A stretch of 63,020 nt of DNA from the NCBI GenBank assembly GCA_036379395.1, contig DASVGR010000137.1, forward strand, positions 1 through 63,020, written 5' to 3'. Within the stretch, counting starts at the first letter, position 1; each line of letters begins with the position of its first letter. The notes below the pieces were generated by a model. That model was not told where the DNA came from. It saw nothing but the letters and a program-made list of their open reading frames with translations, and made no database searches. Shown here one piece after another: positions 14,636 to 22,894 of this stretch. A program made the translations under genes and the position numbers. Source of the DNA: Oleiagrimonas sp036379395. Lineage in GTDB: Bacteria > Pseudomonadota > Gammaproteobacteria > Xanthomonadales > Rhodanobacteraceae.

Positions 14636-17260
14636 CTACGGCGTGGTCGTGCAGGGCAGGGTGTGATCCACGTTGGTGCCCAGCGAGACGTTGGATACGG
14701 AGATGGCATCGTGCGTGGTCGCTTGCAGGCGGAAGGGCACGGTGATGTGTTTCATGTCCGCACCGGCATGCTGGAAGCATTTGAGGGGGATGCCCACGCG
14801 CATCCACTTGCCTTTCGGCAGGCTGGCCAGCGCCTTGCCGACCACGATGCGGGCCGTTTGCTGCTTGCCGTATTGCATGCCCAGCGTGATCCGGCCCGGA
14901 GCAAGGGTGTCGATTTTCAGGGTGGCGATCAGGAGCACATTGCCGTTGGTTTGCCGGGACAGATCCTGCGGCTTGTCCGCGTGCAGCTCGACGGCGGCGG
15001 GGCCCGACCAGGCCAGATGCCGTGCGCCTTCCTGACGCTGGTAGTCCTCTGCAGTCACCTTCAGGCTGCCGTCGCCGGTCGCGGCCGGCAGTGCCGTGAC
15101 TTTCACAGGGGTCGCGTTGCCGCCGGACGTCAATTGCACGGAGATGCCGGGCGTCGCGGCGCCGTGTTGCAGATACACGCCTGGCGCGGCCACATTGGCG
15201 GGCAGGCCGGAGTCTTCGGGCAACGTGCCGATGTCGCCGTTGTCTTCGTAGGTGAGGCCGTAGCCATAGGGAAACTGCGGATGATAATTTTTCTGGCCCA
15301 CATTGAGCGGCGTCTGCACGGCCGTGCGCGGCCACGAGAAGGCCAGCTTGCCGTGGAAATCGTATTGCACCTTGCCATCGGCCTTGCGCAACAGCACGTC
15401 GGCCACGCCTTCGCCCTCGCTGCCAGGCAGCCAGGCGGCGACGAAGGCGTTGGAGGCGTTGATCTCGGGGTTCACCCACAGCGGACGTCCGGACAGGAAC
15501 ACCGACACCACCGGGATGCCCTTGGCGCGCAGGCGCTTGATGAGTTCGAGATCGGTCGTGTCGCCGGGGGAGAATGCCAGGTCGGGAATGTCACCCTGGA
15601 ATTCGGCGTAGGGATTTTCGCCGTAGACGACGATCGCCACATCCGGCTTGTGCTTGTAGCTGCCGTCCACCGACAGCTCGGCACTGCCGCCGGCCGCCTG
15701 CACCTGCTTTTGGATGCCGGCCCAGATCGAGGTGGCGTTGGGGAAGTCGGCGTTGGTGGTGCCGGTGCCCTGCCAGGTCAGCGTCCAGCCGCCGGATTGC
15801 CGGGGGATGCTGTTGGCGCTGTTGCCTGCCACCAGGATGTGCTCCCTGGGGTTGATCGGCAGCAGATGGTTTGCGTTTTTCAGCAGCACCAGCGATTCGC
15901 GCACCGCGCGCCGTGCCAGCGCCCGGTGCGCCGGACTGCCGATGAGCTTGAACTTGCCGCCCAGCGGTTGCTGCGACGGGGCGCCCTGGTCAAACAGTCC
16001 CAGCCGGAATTTCACGCGCAGGATGCGTGCCACCGCGTCGTCGAGCCGGGACATCGGAATCACGCCCGATTGCACTTCCTTGAGCGTGTTTTCGTACAAC
16101 CCCTTCCAGCTGTCCGGAGCCATGTACATGTCCAGGCCGGCGTTGATGGCCTGCGGGCAATCCGTATCGGTGCAGCCCGGTATCTGGCCGTGGCTGTTCC
16201 AGTCGCTGACCACGAAGCCCTGGAAATCCATGCGGCCTTTCAGCACGCCGGTGATCAGACCCTTGTTGCCGGTCATCTTCTCGCCGTTCCAGCTGGAGAA
16301 GGAGGTCATCACAGTCTGCGTGCCAGCATCGACCGCGGGCGGATAGCCGGCACCGGCGATGTCACGCAGCTGTTGCTCGCTGACTTCGGCGTCGCCCTGG
16401 TCGTGGCCGTCCTTGGTCGAGCCGTCGCCCAGGTAGTGCTTGGCGCTGGCGATGACGTGCGAGCTGTCCAGGAACTGCGGTGTATTGGGCTTGCCTTGCA
16501 AGCCTTCGATGGCTGCCGGGGCGTATTCGGCGACCAGTTTCGGGTTTTCGGAATAGCCTTCGTAGGTGCGGCCCCAACGGTCGTCCTGGGGTACCGTCAG
16601 CGCGGGTGCGAAGTCCCAATCCACGCCGACCGCACGTGATTCCTCGGCGGTCGCCGCCTCGATCTCGCGTACCAGATCGGGATCGCGCGTGGCGCCCAGC
16701 GCGGAGTTCTGCGGAAAAATGGTGGCACCGACCACGTCGTTGGCACCATGCACGGCGTCGAAGCCGAACAGCACGGGAATGCCTGCGCCACCGTGGCTGG
16801 TGTCCACCGATGCGCGGTAGAAGGCATCGGACAGTTTCAGCCATTGGGCGGGAGTGGCGACCTTGCCGCCGCCGGGCTTGGAATTGCCGCCAGCGAGGAT
16901 GGAACCGAGATGGTATTGGCGCACTTCTTCGGGCGTGACGCTGTTGATGTCGGCCTGGATTACCTGGCCAACCTTTTCCGGCAAGGTCATTTTTGCCATC
17001 AACGCCTGGACCCGGTGTTCGAGTTTCGGATCGGGGGGCAGCGGCCAGTGGGCCTTCGGCCACAGCGCCGGATGCACCGCGGTGCTGGCGTGTGCGGGTT
17101 GCGCGGGTGCCGCGAGATGCGGAGTATTTGTAGCGCTAACATCGTGGTGGCCGGAATGATCGGCATGGCTGCAACCGGTCCCGAGGGCGGCGACGGAAAG
17201 AGCGGCGATCAATGTCATGCCGCAGCGTGGCAGGTGCGTGTCGTGCAAGGTGAATTTCAT
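14636..17260 (-). CDS. GH3 exo-glucanase/beta-glucosidase, probable lipoprotein
   Basis: This is an 874-residue GH3 with a signal ending LGTGCSHADHS, so C30 is a likely lipidation site (the -3 residue is glycine, which is less usual). AGAGGAA precedes the ATG. The catalytic part contains GFVVSDWNSHGQ (nucleophile D) and the second domain begins RESLVLLKNANHLLPI. After the GH3 core there is an extra C-terminal beta-sandwich of about 200 residues (from about VNVAAPGVYLQ), as in marine ExoP-like exo-1,3/1,4-beta-glucanases. Anchoring in a membrane would place it to process imported oligosaccharides. It follows the LacI regulator on the same strand. Confidence 0.9.
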   Translation of the reverse strand: MKFTLHDTHLPRCGMTLIAALSVAALGTGCSHADHSGHHDVSATNTPHLAAPAQPAHASTAVHPALWPKAHWPLPPDPKLEHRVQALMAKMTLPEKVGQVIQADINSVTPEEVRQYHLGSILAGGNSKPGGGKVATPAQWLKLSDAFYRASVDTSHGGAGIPVLFGFDAVHGANDVVGATIFPQNSALGATRDPDLVREIEAATAEESRAVGVDWDFAPALTVPQDDRWGRTYEGYSENPKLVAEYAPAAIEGLQGKPNTPQFLDSSHVIASAKHYLGDGSTKDGHDQGDAEVSEQQLRDIAGAGYPPAVDAGTQTVMTSFSSWNGEKMTGNKGLITGVLKGRMDFQGFVVSDWNSHGQIPGCTDTDCPQAINAGLDMYMAPDSWKGLYENTLKEVQSGVIPMSRLDDAVARILRVKFRLGLFDQGAPSQQPLGGKFKLIGSPAHRALARRAVRESLVLLKNANHLLPINPREHILVAGNSANSIPRQSGGWTLTWQGTGTTNADFPNATSIWAGIQKQVQAAGGSAELSVDGSYKHKPDVAIVVYGENPYAEFQGDIPDLAFSPGDTTDLELIKRLRAKGIPVVSVFLSGRPLWVNPEINASNAFVAAWLPGSEGEGVADVLLRKADGKVQYDFHGKLAFSWPRTAVQTPLNVGQKNYHPQFPYGYGLTYEDNGDIGTLPEDSGLPANVAAPGVYLQHGAATPGISVQLTSGGNATPVKVTALPAATGDGSLKVTAEDYQRQEGARHLAWSGPAAVELHADKPQDLSRQTNGNVLLIATLKIDTLAPGRITLGMQYGKQQTARIVVGKALASLPKGKWMRVGIPLKCFQHAGADMKHITVPFRLQATTHDAISVSNVSLGTNVDHTLPCTTTP
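17128..17141. promoter_or_regulatory. LacI-type box inside the GH3 coding region
   Basis: TTGTAGCGCTAACA is a near-palindrome that, as I recall, differs by one base from the TGGTAGCGCTAACA box described for the Xanthomonas xylan regulon. It lies about 120 bp inside the GH3 gene (codons around SATNT), so it may be a downstream roadblock operator or chance. Confidence 0.3.
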
Positions 17261-17354
17261 GGGAATTCCTCTTCAGGTCGATGACTGGGGGAATGCTGAT
17301 GGCTTGAACAGCAATGCCCGGATGCAGGGCAGGCGTGTCGGCGTGTTGTCTGTC

Positions 17355-18404
17355 TCACCTCGTTTCATGGTTGGGCCGTCTTGCTCGCGAATTGCGCGGC
17401 GGAGCCGTGGACTGGCGCAGCCGCAGCGCAAACGGCATCACGACCTTTTCGCTCTTGTGGCCCTTGTGCTTGATGCCGCGCAGCAGCTCCTGGGTGACGA
17501 TGCGGCCCATTTCCTCGCTGGGTTGCGAGACGGTGGTCAGAAGCGGCCAGACTTGCCGTGACAAGGGCGTGTCGTCGAAGCCGCACACGGAGATGTCGTC
17601 GGGCACCCGCAGGCCGTTTTCGGCGGCGGCCCACAATACGCCCGCGGCGGTGTCGTCGTTGCCGGCGAAGATGGCGGTGGGACGCGACTTGTGGGTGAAC
17701 AGCCGGTGGGCGGCGGCGACGCCGGAATCGAACGAGAATTGACCGGCCGCCACCAGTGACGGATCGAAATTCAGGCCGGCCTGCTCCAGGCCGTCACGAT
17801 AGCCGGCCAGTCGCCAGGCACTGGCGCCATGGGTCGACGGACCGGAAATGTGCGCGATGCAGCGATGGCCGAGCGTCACCAGATGGTGAACCATGGCGCA
17901 GGCGGCGGAGCGTTCGTCCATGGCGATGCTGACGCCGTCGGCGACATCCGGATCCTTGGGCGAGATGCAGGCAAACGGCATCTCGTGCTTTCGCAGCAAA
18001 TGCAGCAAGGGCGGGTAATCGCAGATGGGCGGCGTCAGCACCATGCCGTCGGGACGGGACTGCAACACGAAAGACTCGACCTGCTTGAGAAAATCCAGCG
18101 CCTCGAAGGAAAGCGGTCGCACCAGCATGCTGTAGCGCTGAGCGTCGCAGGCTTCCAGCACGCCGTTTTGCACTTCCGTCACGTAGTTCGGAGAAGGGTT
18201 GTCGTACAGCAGGGCGATCAGAAAGGAACGGTGGCTGGCCAAGCTGCGCGCGGACTGGTTGGGCTGGTAATCCAGCCCCTGCAGGCCTTCCAGAACGCGC
18301 GCGCGCATGGCGTCGCTGACATTGGGTTCGTCGTTCAGGACACGCGATACGGTTTTTGCCGATACCCCGATGGCACGTGCGACATCTTCAATCCGTGGCT
18401 TCAC
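17355..18404 (-). CDS. LacI-family transcriptional regulator
   Basis: This is a 349-residue repressor. The N-terminal helix-turn-helix and hinge are IEDVARAIGVSAKTVSRVLNDEPNVSDAMRARV and YQPNQSARSLAS. The periplasmic-binding-like sensor has DGMVLTPP, HRCIAHISG, PTAIFAGNDDTAAGVL and VCGFDDTPLSRQVWPLLTT. It lies between an MFS sugar porter and a GH3 gene on the same strand, 48 bp from the porter gene, so it most likely senses an imported mono- or oligosaccharide and controls this minus-strand cluster. The tandem operators before the receptor at 26095 are candidate targets. Confidence 0.92.
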   Translation of the reverse strand: MKPRIEDVARAIGVSAKTVSRVLNDEPNVSDAMRARVLEGLQGLDYQPNQSARSLASHRSFLIALLYDNPSPNYVTEVQNGVLEACDAQRYSMLVRPLSFEALDFLKQVESFVLQSRPDGMVLTPPICDYPPLLHLLRKHEMPFACISPKDPDVADGVSIAMDERSAACAMVHHLVTLGHRCIAHISGPSTHGASAWRLAGYRDGLEQAGLNFDPSLVAAGQFSFDSGVAAAHRLFTHKSRPTAIFAGNDDTAAGVLWAAAENGLRVPDDISVCGFDDTPLSRQVWPLLTTVSQPSEEMGRIVTQELLRGIKHKGHKSEKVVMPFALRLRQSTAPPRNSRARRPNHETR

Positions 18405-18452
18405 ATCCTCTCCTTCAAACAGGTGGCGGCCATCGGGCCGGGCCCGGTTCGG

Positions 18453-19841
18453 TCAGCGGCCGATGTCGCGCAGGCGTTTGCCTGCCATCAGCTTGCGTTC
18501 GATCTGTTCCAGCGTGACGCCACGTGTCTCCGGCACCAGCGCAAAGGTGACAATCAGGAAGATCACGTTGAGCGCCGCATACAGCCAGAACGTGCCGGCA
18601 TGGCCGACCGTGTTGAGCAGTGTGAGGAAGGTGGCGCCGACGATCATGTTGGCCACCCAATTGGTGACCGTGGAGCAGGCGATGCCGAAATCGCGCCCCT
18701 TGAGCGGTTGCACTTCCGAGCACAGCGTCCAGATCAGCGGGCCGGCGGACATGGCGAAACCGGTGATGAAAACCAGCAGCATGACCACGGTGAACACTTG
18801 CTGGGCGTGGGTCAGCACACCCAGGTGCATCATGTAGCCGACGATGGCCAGGCCTGCGGCCATCACGCCGAAACCGGTGTACAGGATGGGCTTGCGGCCC
18901 AGACGGTCGACCAGTCCGATGGCGATGAACGTGGCCAGCACGTTGATCAGGCCGACCAGGGCGGTGAACCACATCTGTTCGGTGGGCGCGTAGCCCATGT
19001 CCTGGAAAATGCGTGGCGCGTAGTACATCACCACATTCATGCCGGTGAACTGCTGCACCAGCTGCAGCACGATGCCCAGGCCCACCGAGCGGCGAAAATG
19101 GCGGTTGTGCAGAAACATGTCCCAGCCGCGCTGGGGAATGCGCAATTGTTCCTCGATGTCGGCCAGCTCGCGGCGCACCACGTCCAGGCTGCCGCGCACG
19201 CGCATCAGCACGTGGTGCGCCTCGTCCTTGCGGCCACGCATCATCAGCCAGCGCGGACTGTCCGGCAAAAACACGATGCCGAGCAAAAACAGTGCGCCGG
19301 GGATGGTGATCACGCCCAGCATCCAGCGCCAATGGCCGCCGTAGCTGAAAGCCGTGTCGGACAGGAAGGCGACCAGGATGCCGATGGTGATCATCAACTG
19401 GTAGCTGGAAATCATGGCGCCGCGGTTTTTCCCGGGCGCGATCTCGGCCAGATACAGTGGCGCGGTGAAAGTCAGCACGCCGATGGCCAGGCCCAGCACC
19501 ACGCGCGAGGCCATGAGTGCACCGACCGACGGCGACAACGCGCTGCCGATGGCGCCGATCACGAACACGACGCCGCCCAGCAGCAACATTTTTTTGCGCC
19601 CCCACGCCGACGACATGGGGCCGGCGGCGAAGGCGCCGATGGCGGCACCGGCCATCATTGAGCTGACCACGGCCTCGAGAGCGCGGTCGGTGACGTTGAA
19701 GTCGGTTTCGATGAAGTGTTCCGCGCCCGAAATGACGCCGATGTCGAGGCCGAACATCAAGCCGGCCAGCGCGGCCAGAATGGCGATGACCACGGTGGCG
19801 GCGCGTGCGCGGCTGGCGGTGGTGGCAACGGGATGGGTCAT
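18453..19841 (-). CDS. MFS sugar porter (XylE/GalP type)
   Basis: This is a 462-residue proton-coupled transporter with 12 predicted membrane helices. Sugar-porter signatures are present: GAMISSYQL after helix 4, the loop motif LPDSPRWLMMRGR between helices 6 and 7, QQFTGMNVVMYYAP in helix 7, and VPETRGVTLEQIE at the C-terminus. Equivalent residues in E. coli XylE and GalP bind D-xylose or hexoses. The ATG at 19841 has GGGA ahead; the open frame extends upstream to a TTG with no site. It is the only inner-membrane sugar importer in the window and would take up xylose, glucose or galactose released in the periplasm. Confidence 0.92.
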   Translation of the reverse strand: MTHPVATTASRARAATVVIAILAALAGLMFGLDIGVISGAEHFIETDFNVTDRALEAVVSSMMAGAAIGAFAAGPMSSAWGRKKMLLLGGVVFVIGAIGSALSPSVGALMASRVVLGLAIGVLTFTAPLYLAEIAPGKNRGAMISSYQLMITIGILVAFLSDTAFSYGGHWRWMLGVITIPGALFLLGIVFLPDSPRWLMMRGRKDEAHHVLMRVRGSLDVVRRELADIEEQLRIPQRGWDMFLHNRHFRRSVGLGIVLQLVQQFTGMNVVMYYAPRIFQDMGYAPTEQMWFTALVGLINVLATFIAIGLVDRLGRKPILYTGFGVMAAGLAIVGYMMHLGVLTHAQQVFTVVMLLVFITGFAMSAGPLIWTLCSEVQPLKGRDFGIACSTVTNWVANMIVGATFLTLLNTVGHAGTFWLYAALNVIFLIVTFALVPETRGVTLEQIERKLMAGKRLRDIGR

Positions 19842-19988
19842 GTCAGTCCCGGGCGAGCCGGAATGGGCGGCAGACATGTGCTTGGGCAGGGCGGTTGGGG
19901 GCGAGGTGTCCAAAGGCAGTTCCGTGGTGGTTGACGGGTTGGCGACAAAGGGCAAACCGGTCGAATCGAAGACAGGATGAGTCGATCA

Positions 19989-20022
19989 GGTGCGGGACAG
20001 TCGATGACGGCTGTCCCGCACC
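19989..20022. terminator. 12-bp hairpin between PA14-GH3 and MFS genes
   Basis: GGTGCGGGACAG (19989-20000) pairs perfectly with CTGTCCCGCACC (20011-20022) around a 10-base loop. No T-run follows on the minus strand. It may lower or stabilise transcripts between the GH3 and the transporter. Confidence 0.5.
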
Positions 20023-20028
20023 CGAGGC

Positions 20029-22650
20029 TTACGGTTGTGCGATGTGCACGCTGGCTTGCACAGGCAGATGGGCCGACGAATCGCCCACGAGGATGCGGTA
20101 GTCGCCGGAAGCGACCTGCCATGCATGCGTGTGTGCGTTCCAGGTGGCAAAGGCGTGTGCCGGCACGATGAAGCTCACGTGCCGCGTCTGTCCCGGTTGC
20201 ACGTACACCTTGCGGAAACCGCGCAATTGCCTTGGCGGTTCGCCGGTGGCAGCGGGATCGCCGACGTACAGCTGGGCCACCTCGGCACCGCCGCGCGAGC
20301 CGGTGTTGGTCACGTCGACGCTCACCTTCACTTCGCCGCTTGGCGTGATCGTGTTCGGCGACACCGTCAGGTGGCTGAACTTGAACGTGGTGTAGGACAG
20401 CCCGTAGCCGAACGGGAACAGCGGCTTGACGTGCCTGGCGTCATACCATTTGTAGCCGACTTCCAGCGCCTCGGAGTACGTGGTCTTGCCATTGGCGCCG
20501 GGCCAGCGTTGTTCCGTGGATGTGGGCCCGTCGGCGAGGCTGCGCGGGAAGGTCACCGGCAATTTGCCGGACGGATTGACGTCGCCGAACAGCACCGAGG
20601 CGATGGCCTTGCCGTCTTCCTGGCCGGGATACCACGCCTCGATCACGCCCTTGACCTGGTCCAGCCACGGCATGGTCACGGCCGAGCCGGAGTTGATCAC
20701 CACGATGGTGTCGGGATTGGCCTTGGCCACGGCGGCGATCAGGCGGTTTTCGTCGTCGGGCAGGCTGATGCTGGTGAGATCGGCGCCTTCGGTTTCGAAT
20801 TTGCTGACAAACACCACCGCCACGTCGGCCGCTTTGGCCGTCTTTACGGCTTGTTGCAGCAGCGCCTTCTGGCGTGGCCAGGTGTCGCCCGGCACCGGTA
20901 CTTTCCAACCCAGGCGCAGGCTGGGCTTGAGAATGCCCAGCAGGCCGGGGTTGCCCGGAGCGTAGTACTCCAGCTCGATCTTCACCGGATGATTCGCCGC
21001 CAGCGTGATGGCGCCCGTCTTGGACGAGTCGGAGAACGGTTCGCGCGCGATGACCAGCTTGCCGTCCACGTACAGGTGGGCGCGACCGGCACTGGTCAGC
21101 GCAAACGTGTACTTGCCCGAAACCGGTGGCCGCAGGGTGCCGGAGAACTTGGCCGACCACTTGCCCGGCGTGAGCTGCCGGGCCGGCGAGCGGCCCCACA
21201 TCTGGTAATGGACGAACGGCACTGTGCGCGTGACGGCCGGCGAGCCGGTCAGGTCCGAATTGGCATACAGCTGTTCGGTCAGGCCGTGGCCCTGGCCGGA
21301 TGCCGGCGTGAGGTAGCGGGTCGGCACCATGGGCGGCGCGGCGGTCGGCACGTTGCCCTGCGCGTAGTGGATGCTGATCTTGCCGCCGACGCGCTGGCTG
21401 ATGCCGGCCAAGGGCGACACGATGGCGTCGGCGTTCACGCGGGCCGAGCCGCCACCCGCCGTCAGCGCGCTGTCGCCGGCGCCCACGCCGATCAAGGCGA
21501 TGGAATGCACCTTGTTTGCCGACAGCGGCAGGACGTGGTCGGCGTTTTTCAGCAATACCGCACTGGCCGCGGCGATTTTCTCGGCTGTCCTGGCGTGGGC
21601 CGGCGTGGTTACCACGGAATGGGTGTTGCCTGTCGGCGCGTGCGTGAACAGGTGGAAGCGGAACATTTCGGCCAGGATCGGACGCAGCAGGTTGTCGATC
21701 GTGGCCGTGTCGACCTTGCCGTCCTGCACGGCCTTTTTGAGTGCCGCGCCGTAATGGATGCCGGTGGGCATTTCGATGTTCAGCCCGGCCTTGGCGGCGG
21801 CAACGGTGGAATGGGTGCCGCCCCAGTCGGAAACGGCAAAGCCTTTGTAATGGAACTGGTTGCGCAGCACCTGCGTGAGCAGCAACGGGTCCTCGCAGGC
21901 GTCGGTGCCGTTGATGAAGGCGTACGAACACATGATCGAAGCCGGATGCGACTTGTCGATGAGGGTCTGGAAGGCCGGGAAGTACAGCTCCTGCATCGTG
22001 CGTTCGTCGATGTCGATGTTGTCCAGCGGCGTGTTGCGGTAGGTCTCCTGGTTGTACATGGCCCAGTGCTTGACCTCGGCCATCACGCCCTGGCTTTGCA
22101 GGCCGTTGATGTAGCCGGCGCCGATGTAGCCGTTGAGGAACGGATCTTCGCTGTAGGACTCGAAGGCGCGGCCCCAGCGCGGGTCACGCACGATGTTGAT
22201 GGTCGGGCCAAGATCGACCATGACGCCCTTGCCCCATTGCTCGGCACCGACGACGGCACCGTATTGTTCGGCCAGTTTGGTATCCCAGGTGGCCGCCAGG
22301 GCGACCGGCGCCGGCAGCTGGGTGACACCAGTAAATCCGTCGCCGGCGCCAGCCGGGCCGTCCTGCAATGTCAACGACGGAATGCACAGCGAGGGGATGG
22401 CCGGCAGCTGGCCGGCATAGCCGGTGCGGCCGTCGCTCATGCCGTGCAATTGCGACAGTTTCTGGTCCAGCGTCATCTTGCCGAGTAGTTGCTCGACCCG
22501 CTGGGCGACGGGTTTTCTGGATGTGACCCACGGGCATTGCGCGGCCGTGGATGACGTTGTGGATGGAGTGGCTGCGAGGGCGGGTGCGCTGAGCATGGAC
22601 GCCAGGGCGGCCACGCCAAACAGGGGAACCGTGCAGACGAGTCTGGACAT
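20029..22650 (-). CDS. GH3 beta-glucosidase with inserted PA14 domain, exported
   Basis: This is an 873-residue GH3 with signal peptide MSRLVCTVPLFGVAALASML through APALAA; GGAGG lies before the ATG at 22650, whereas the longer frame starts without a signal. The barrel shows PRWGRAFESYSEDP, KHWAMYNQETYRN and nucleophile GFAVSDWGGTHS. A PA14 domain (roughly from LTEQLYANSDLTG to KIELEYYAPG) is inserted in the second domain, then a fibronectin-III-like end. PA14-GH3 enzymes typically act on short substrates because PA14 caps the active site. It follows the receptor gene on the same strand, so it would hydrolyse what that receptor imports. Confidence 0.92.
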   Translation of the reverse strand: MSRLVCTVPLFGVAALASMLSAPALAATPSTTSSTAAQCPWVTSRKPVAQRVEQLLGKMTLDQKLSQLHGMSDGRTGYAGQLPAIPSLCIPSLTLQDGPAGAGDGFTGVTQLPAPVALAATWDTKLAEQYGAVVGAEQWGKGVMVDLGPTINIVRDPRWGRAFESYSEDPFLNGYIGAGYINGLQSQGVMAEVKHWAMYNQETYRNTPLDNIDIDERTMQELYFPAFQTLIDKSHPASIMCSYAFINGTDACEDPLLLTQVLRNQFHYKGFAVSDWGGTHSTVAAAKAGLNIEMPTGIHYGAALKKAVQDGKVDTATIDNLLRPILAEMFRFHLFTHAPTGNTHSVVTTPAHARTAEKIAAASAVLLKNADHVLPLSANKVHSIALIGVGAGDSALTAGGGSARVNADAIVSPLAGISQRVGGKISIHYAQGNVPTAAPPMVPTRYLTPASGQGHGLTEQLYANSDLTGSPAVTRTVPFVHYQMWGRSPARQLTPGKWSAKFSGTLRPPVSGKYTFALTSAGRAHLYVDGKLVIAREPFSDSSKTGAITLAANHPVKIELEYYAPGNPGLLGILKPSLRLGWKVPVPGDTWPRQKALLQQAVKTAKAADVAVVFVSKFETEGADLTSISLPDDENRLIAAVAKANPDTIVVINSGSAVTMPWLDQVKGVIEAWYPGQEDGKAIASVLFGDVNPSGKLPVTFPRSLADGPTSTEQRWPGANGKTTYSEALEVGYKWYDARHVKPLFPFGYGLSYTTFKFSHLTVSPNTITPSGEVKVSVDVTNTGSRGGAEVAQLYVGDPAATGEPPRQLRGFRKVYVQPGQTRHVSFIVPAHAFATWNAHTHAWQVASGDYRILVGDSSAHLPVQASVHIAQP

Positions 22651-22804
22651 CGTGATTGCCTCCAACTTCGAATGTGGCAATGGGCGGATGCCGACCACGC
22701 GCGTCGTGGATTCCCTTCGGCGATGGCGGGTTGCAGGTTGGCGTGCAGTACGCCGTGTGTCCCATGGACATGGCTTGCAACGGGGTCGGCGTGACAGGTG
22801 TCGC

Positions 22805-22833
22805 GGCGTGGTGGCGGCAATCGCCACCACGCC
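22805..22833. terminator. Perfect 12-bp hairpin downstream of receptor 1
   Basis: GGCGTGGTGGCG (22805-22816) and CGCCACCACGCC (22822-22833) with a 5-base loop. It is one of two tandem hairpins between the receptor and the GH3, with no T-run. Confidence 0.55.
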
Positions 22834-22843
22834 CCTGGCCATG

Positions 22844-22879
22844 CCGTTCCGCGCGTCGCCGTGGCGGTGCGCGGAACGG
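22844..22879. terminator. Second perfect hairpin downstream of receptor 1
   Basis: CCGTTCCGCGC (22844-22854) pairs with GCGCGGAACGG (22869-22879) around a 14-base loop. Together with the neighbouring hairpin it probably protects the receptor mRNA 3' end or reduces read-through into the GH3 gene. Confidence 0.5.
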
Positions 22880-22894
22880 CCGGCAGGTTGAACA

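Noticed and set aside
20035..22488. 817-codon plus-strand frame across the PA14-GH3
   Set aside because: It is antisense to a gene with GH3 and PA14 motifs; composition is shadow-like.
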